From Oscillospiraceae bacterium (GTDB taxonomy: Bacteria; Bacillota; Clostridia; Oscillospirales; Ruminococcaceae): a DNA stretch of 6,463 nt. The stretch lies in contig JAHZBJ010000115.1 in the NCBI GenBank assembly GCA_019423445.1, positions 1-6,463 on the forward strand, in the 5' to 3' direction. Below are positions 4,907 to 6,463 of this stretch, piece after piece. Each line of letters opens with the position of its first letter. Position 1 is the first letter of the stretch. The position numbers and the translations under genes were made by a program. The notes under the pieces were generated by a model that searched no databases, was not told where the DNA came from, and was given only the letters and a program-made list of their open reading frames with translations.

Positions 4907-5806
4907 TCAAGACCCCCTTACTGAAAAATGCTTCCCCACTGCCGGCGCTGCCAGCTGTATCATCCTGGGATGAAAGATCCCATCGCACCCCTGAGGCATC
5001 CCCGCCTCAGTGGACAGCGCAAGGTATCCATCCGTTTCCATCCACCGCCCATCCACCTGGATCTTCAGGCTGTCCGGCCGGAAGGCCGCCAATAGTCCGC
5101 TTCCGCCAACCGCAGTGTAGGGCGCCACCCGTACACCCGGGGGCGGCTCCCCTTCCTCCATCCCGCCTTTAAGCCAGCGCTCCTCTTCCGGAGTCAGAAG
5201 GAGTTTTCCCTTTTCCATGCCTATTACCACCATGGGTTTCCCGGAAAAGGGCTCTACCAAACGGTTGCCTGTATCCGCCAGGGCTGTAAAAGCCACCGTG
5301 CGCTCCCCCCTGACAGCTATAACGGGATACTGTTCTCCCATTCCCCGCCCCCAGTGAAACACCCGGTCAAAAATCCGGACAAAAAGATACGCCGCAGCCA
5401 CTGCCCCAAGAAGAGCTGTCGGCCGAAGATTCAAATAGACAGCGCCGTTTCCATAGGCATAGCCGCCGGAGGGCCACAGGAACCACAGCCCGATCACCAC
5501 TCCCGCCACCAAGAAGCTGATGGCATAAAACACCGCCAACAGCCGGAAGAACACTCTCAGCCTCTGACGTCCATAGGCGATAGAGACCACCACAAAAGAA
5601 ACCGCCAGGCGGATGGCACAGTCCAGCCAAAAGGAAGAAGCCGGGATAAAAATGCTCATGGAGCAGAAACCCCCTGCCGCCGCCGCCAGGTACGGCCGCA
5701 GCCCCGGCTGCCGCACCCCGGTAAACGCTTGGCAGAGCCGCAGGATCAGCAGGTCGATGATAAAATTCACCGCCACCAGAACATCCCCGTAAACTATGTA
5801 CTCCAC
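4907..5806 (-). CDS. spoIIGA: Sigma-E processing peptidase SpoIIGA
   Basis: SpoIIGA is a septal membrane aspartic protease that, when signalled from the forespore through SpoIIR, removes the pro-sequence of SigE in the mother cell. The 299-aa protein has a hydrophobic N-terminal half consistent with five membrane segments (roughly 5-23, 36-55, 62-78, 86-112 and 128-146). A soluble domain follows, with the catalytic motif ALADTGNRL at 175-183; Asp178 corresponds to the active-site Asp183 of B. subtilis. PFSGKPMVVI (186-195) and the C-terminal PYTAVGGSGLL stretch also fit the family. The start is GTG 5806: a perfect AGGAGG (5815-5820) lies 8 nt upstream and the protein then begins MEYIVYGDVL, as in homologues. 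ATG 5827 and TTG 5833 lie upstream of the ribosome binding site and practically at the predicted transcription start. The gene is first in an operon with sigE, its substrate. Confidence 0.95.
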   Translation of the reverse strand: MEYIVYGDVLVAVNFIIDLLILRLCQAFTGVRQPGLRPYLAAAAGGFCSMSIFIPASSFWLDCAIRLAVSFVVVSIAYGRQRLRVFFRLLAVFYAISFLVAGVVIGLWFLWPSGGYAYGNGAVYLNLRPTALLGAVAAAYLFVRIFDRVFHWGRGMGEQYPVIAVRGERTVAFTALADTGNRLVEPFSGKPMVVIGMEKGKLLLTPEEERWLKGGMEEGEPPPGVRVAPYTAVGGSGLLAAFRPDSLKIQVDGRWMETDGYLALSTEAGMPQGCDGIFHPRMIQLAAPAVGKHFSVRGS

Positions 5807-5814
5807 CCGCGTTC

Positions 5815-5820
5815 CCTCCT
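5815..5820 (-). promoter_or_regulatory. ribosome binding site that fixes the spoIIGA start
   Basis: AGGAGG on the minus strand lies 8 nt before GTG 5806. The in-frame ATG 5827 and TTG 5833 lie upstream of it and lack comparable sites, so the GTG is the most likely start. Confidence 0.85.
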
Positions 5821-5838
5821 TGCGCATTTCCAAAAAAC

Positions 5839-5873
5839 AGTATAAGCCTCCAAGAGAGGAACATCTTGTCGCA
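5839..5873 (-). promoter_or_regulatory. spoIIG-type promoter: Spo0A box overlapping a -35 spaced 22 bp from the -10
   Basis: On the minus strand -10 TATACT (5844-5839) is separated by 22 bp from GCGACA (5872-5867), a four-of-six match to TTGACA. The plus-strand sequence TGTCGCA (5867-5873) matches the 0A box TGTCGAA at six of seven positions and covers the -35. B. subtilis spoIIG is a known Spo0A-activated sigma-A promoter with the same unusual 22-bp spacing and Spo0A bound at the -35. No hexamer resembling -35 is found at 17 bp. The expected start is near 5832, giving a leader of about 26 nt. Confidence 0.75.
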
Positions 5874-5886
5874 GGAAGCGGATAAA

Positions 5887-5920
5887 GGAAAATTTTTCCC
5901 TGATCTCACACTGAATCGAA
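5887..5920 (-). promoter_or_regulatory. upstream part of the spoIIG promoter: weak second 0A-like box and AT palindrome
   Basis: TTCGATT (5920-5914, minus strand) matches five of seven positions of the reversed 0A box TTCGACA and lies 47 bp upstream of the -35-overlapping box. This is roughly the distance between Spo0A sites 1 and 2 at B. subtilis spoIIG. Between them, GGAAAA-T-TTTTCC (plus strand 5887-5899) is a perfect AT-centred palindrome. Both are weak evidence taken alone. Confidence 0.25.
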
Positions 5921-5953
5921 AGAACGGCAGCTTGGAAGAAAAACGTCTTTTCC

Positions 5954-5991
5954 AAAATAAAAACGCCTCCCCTATTTTCAGGGAAGCGTTT
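5954..5991 (-). terminator. intrinsic terminator of cimA
   Basis: On the minus strand AAACGCTTCCC (5991-5981) pairs with GGGAGGCGTTT (5971-5961) at ten of eleven positions around a 9-nt loop. TTATTTT follows (5960-5954) and continues the T run of the stem end. It starts 27 nt after the cimA stop codon and separates cimA from the spoIIG promoter. Confidence 0.88.
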
Positions 5992-6018
5992 CATCTTTCC
6001 AGACACTGAGTCCTGTTG

Positions 6019-6463
6019 TTATTTCTCCTGTTCCGCCAAGGCGCCATCCTTCATCAGCTTATACTCCATGGAATCCCGCAGGGCCTGCCAACTGGCGTCG
6101 ATAATGTCAGCGGAACAGCCCACGGTAGTCCAGGTGGAAGCTCCGTCGCTGGACTCGATAATAACCCGGACGGTGGCAGCAGTGGCCATGTGGCTTTCCA
6201 TCACCCGCACCTTGTAGTCAATGAGGCGAACCTTGGAAAGGCTGGGATAAAATACCTCCAGCGCTTTCCGGAGGGCAACGTCCAGGGCATGGACCGGGCC
6301 GTCTCCCTCTGCGGAGGTCATCTCCACACTGTCCCCCACTTTCACCTTCACAATGGCGGAGCAGCACCGCTCCAGGTTCACCGCTGGCTGTTCCCCCAGG
6401 GTTTTGAAATATTCCAGGGTAAAGGCGGGACGGTAGCGCCCCAGCTCCTTCAAGGCGAACAGT
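6019..6463 (-). CDS. cimA: Citramalate synthase, C-terminal part (cut by the window edge)
   Basis: The reading frame is open to position 6463, so only the last 147 or so residues are seen and the true start lies outside; the TTG at 6453 is an internal Leu codon. The fragment is the C-terminal LeuA-type allosteric/dimerisation domain shared by 2-isopropylmalate and citramalate synthases. The sequences EGDGPVHALDVALRKAL, a YPSLSKVRLIDYKVRV stretch, ATVRVIIESSDG and WTTVGCSADIIDASWQAL match the citramalate synthase branch, which condenses pyruvate and acetyl-CoA to (R)-citramalate for threonine-independent isoleucine synthesis. The catalytic barrel is not in view, so a related synthase cannot be fully excluded. 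It ends in TAA at 6019 and has its own terminator, so it is a separate unit from spoIIGA. Confidence 0.88.
   Translation of the reverse strand, partial: LFALKELGRYRPAFTLEYFKTLGEQPAVNLERCCSAIVKVKVGDSVEMTSAEGDGPVHALDVALRKALEVFYPSLSKVRLIDYKVRVMESHMATAATVRVIIESSDGASTWTTVGCSADIIDASWQALRDSMEYKLMKDGALAEQEK

Noticed and set aside
4031..4924. Plus-strand open frame of about 297 codons opposite sigE
   Set aside because: It spans the sigE gene and its terminator in antisense; the protein looks like no known family and the minus-strand SigE match is certain.
5807..5833. Upstream TTG 5833 or ATG 5827 as the spoIIGA start
   Set aside because: Both lie upstream of the AGGAGG site and essentially at the predicted transcription start; the GTG at 5806 fits the homologous N-terminus.
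5354..5845. Plus-strand open frame rich in His, Arg and Gln opposite spoIIGA
   Set aside because: Its biased composition is what the antisense of a hydrophobic, GC-rich gene gives; no ribosome binding site or family match.
5794..6006. Minus-strand 70-codon open frame between cimA and spoIIGA
   Set aside because: It would run through the cimA terminator and the spoIIG promoter and has no homology I recognise.
1..6463. CRISPR array, IS element, tRNA or phage genes
   Set aside because: No regularly spaced repeats, transposase or integrase sequence, cloverleaf tRNA pattern or phage-like genes were found on either strand.

Overview
The window looks like core chromosome of an endospore-forming Clostridia-type Firmicute. 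The evidence is the sporulation set spoIIGA-sigE, sigG and a YlmC/YmxH-family gene beside rpsB-tsf, with strong AGGAGG-type ribosome binding sites, short leaders and intrinsic terminators. The fairly GC-rich coding sequence and the clostridial look of SigG and YlmC suggest an Oscillospiraceae-like gut lineage; that placement is inference. All eight genes lie on the minus strand, so transcription runs from high to low coordinates. I found no plus-strand gene, tRNA, rRNA, mobile element or CRISPR array.

Layout in transcription order: (1) the 3' end of a citramalate synthase gene (cimA), cut by the right window edge and closed by an intrinsic terminator; (2) spoIIGA-sigE, a two-gene operon behind a promoter with the B. 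subtilis spoIIG layout (a Spo0A-box-like -35 spaced 22 bp from the -10), closed by a terminator; (3) a single class-I glutamine amidotransferase-like (peptidase C26) gene with its own candidate promoter and terminator; (4) sigG followed by a cysteine-rich ylmC/ymxH-family gene whose ribosome binding site lies inside a strong hairpin; (5) rpsB-tsf behind a textbook housekeeping promoter and a roughly 107-nt structured leader, with a 12-bp hairpin between the two genes. A possible plus-strand terminator sits at the left edge, downstream of tsf.

How the genes work together: SpoIIGA is the membrane aspartic protease that removes the N-terminal pro-sequence of SigE, the first mother-cell sigma factor. 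SigG is the late forespore sigma factor. Three intrinsic terminators separate these units, so sigG probably needs its own promoter rather than relying on read-through from spoIIG. rpsB and tsf are housekeeping translation genes (ribosomal protein S2 and elongation factor Ts).

I saw no wholly new system. The points most worth checking are the spoIIG-type promoter geometry, the hairpin over the ylmC ribosome binding site, the ten cysteines in that 97-residue protein, the amidotransferase gene placed between sigE and sigG, and the foldable rpsB leader.
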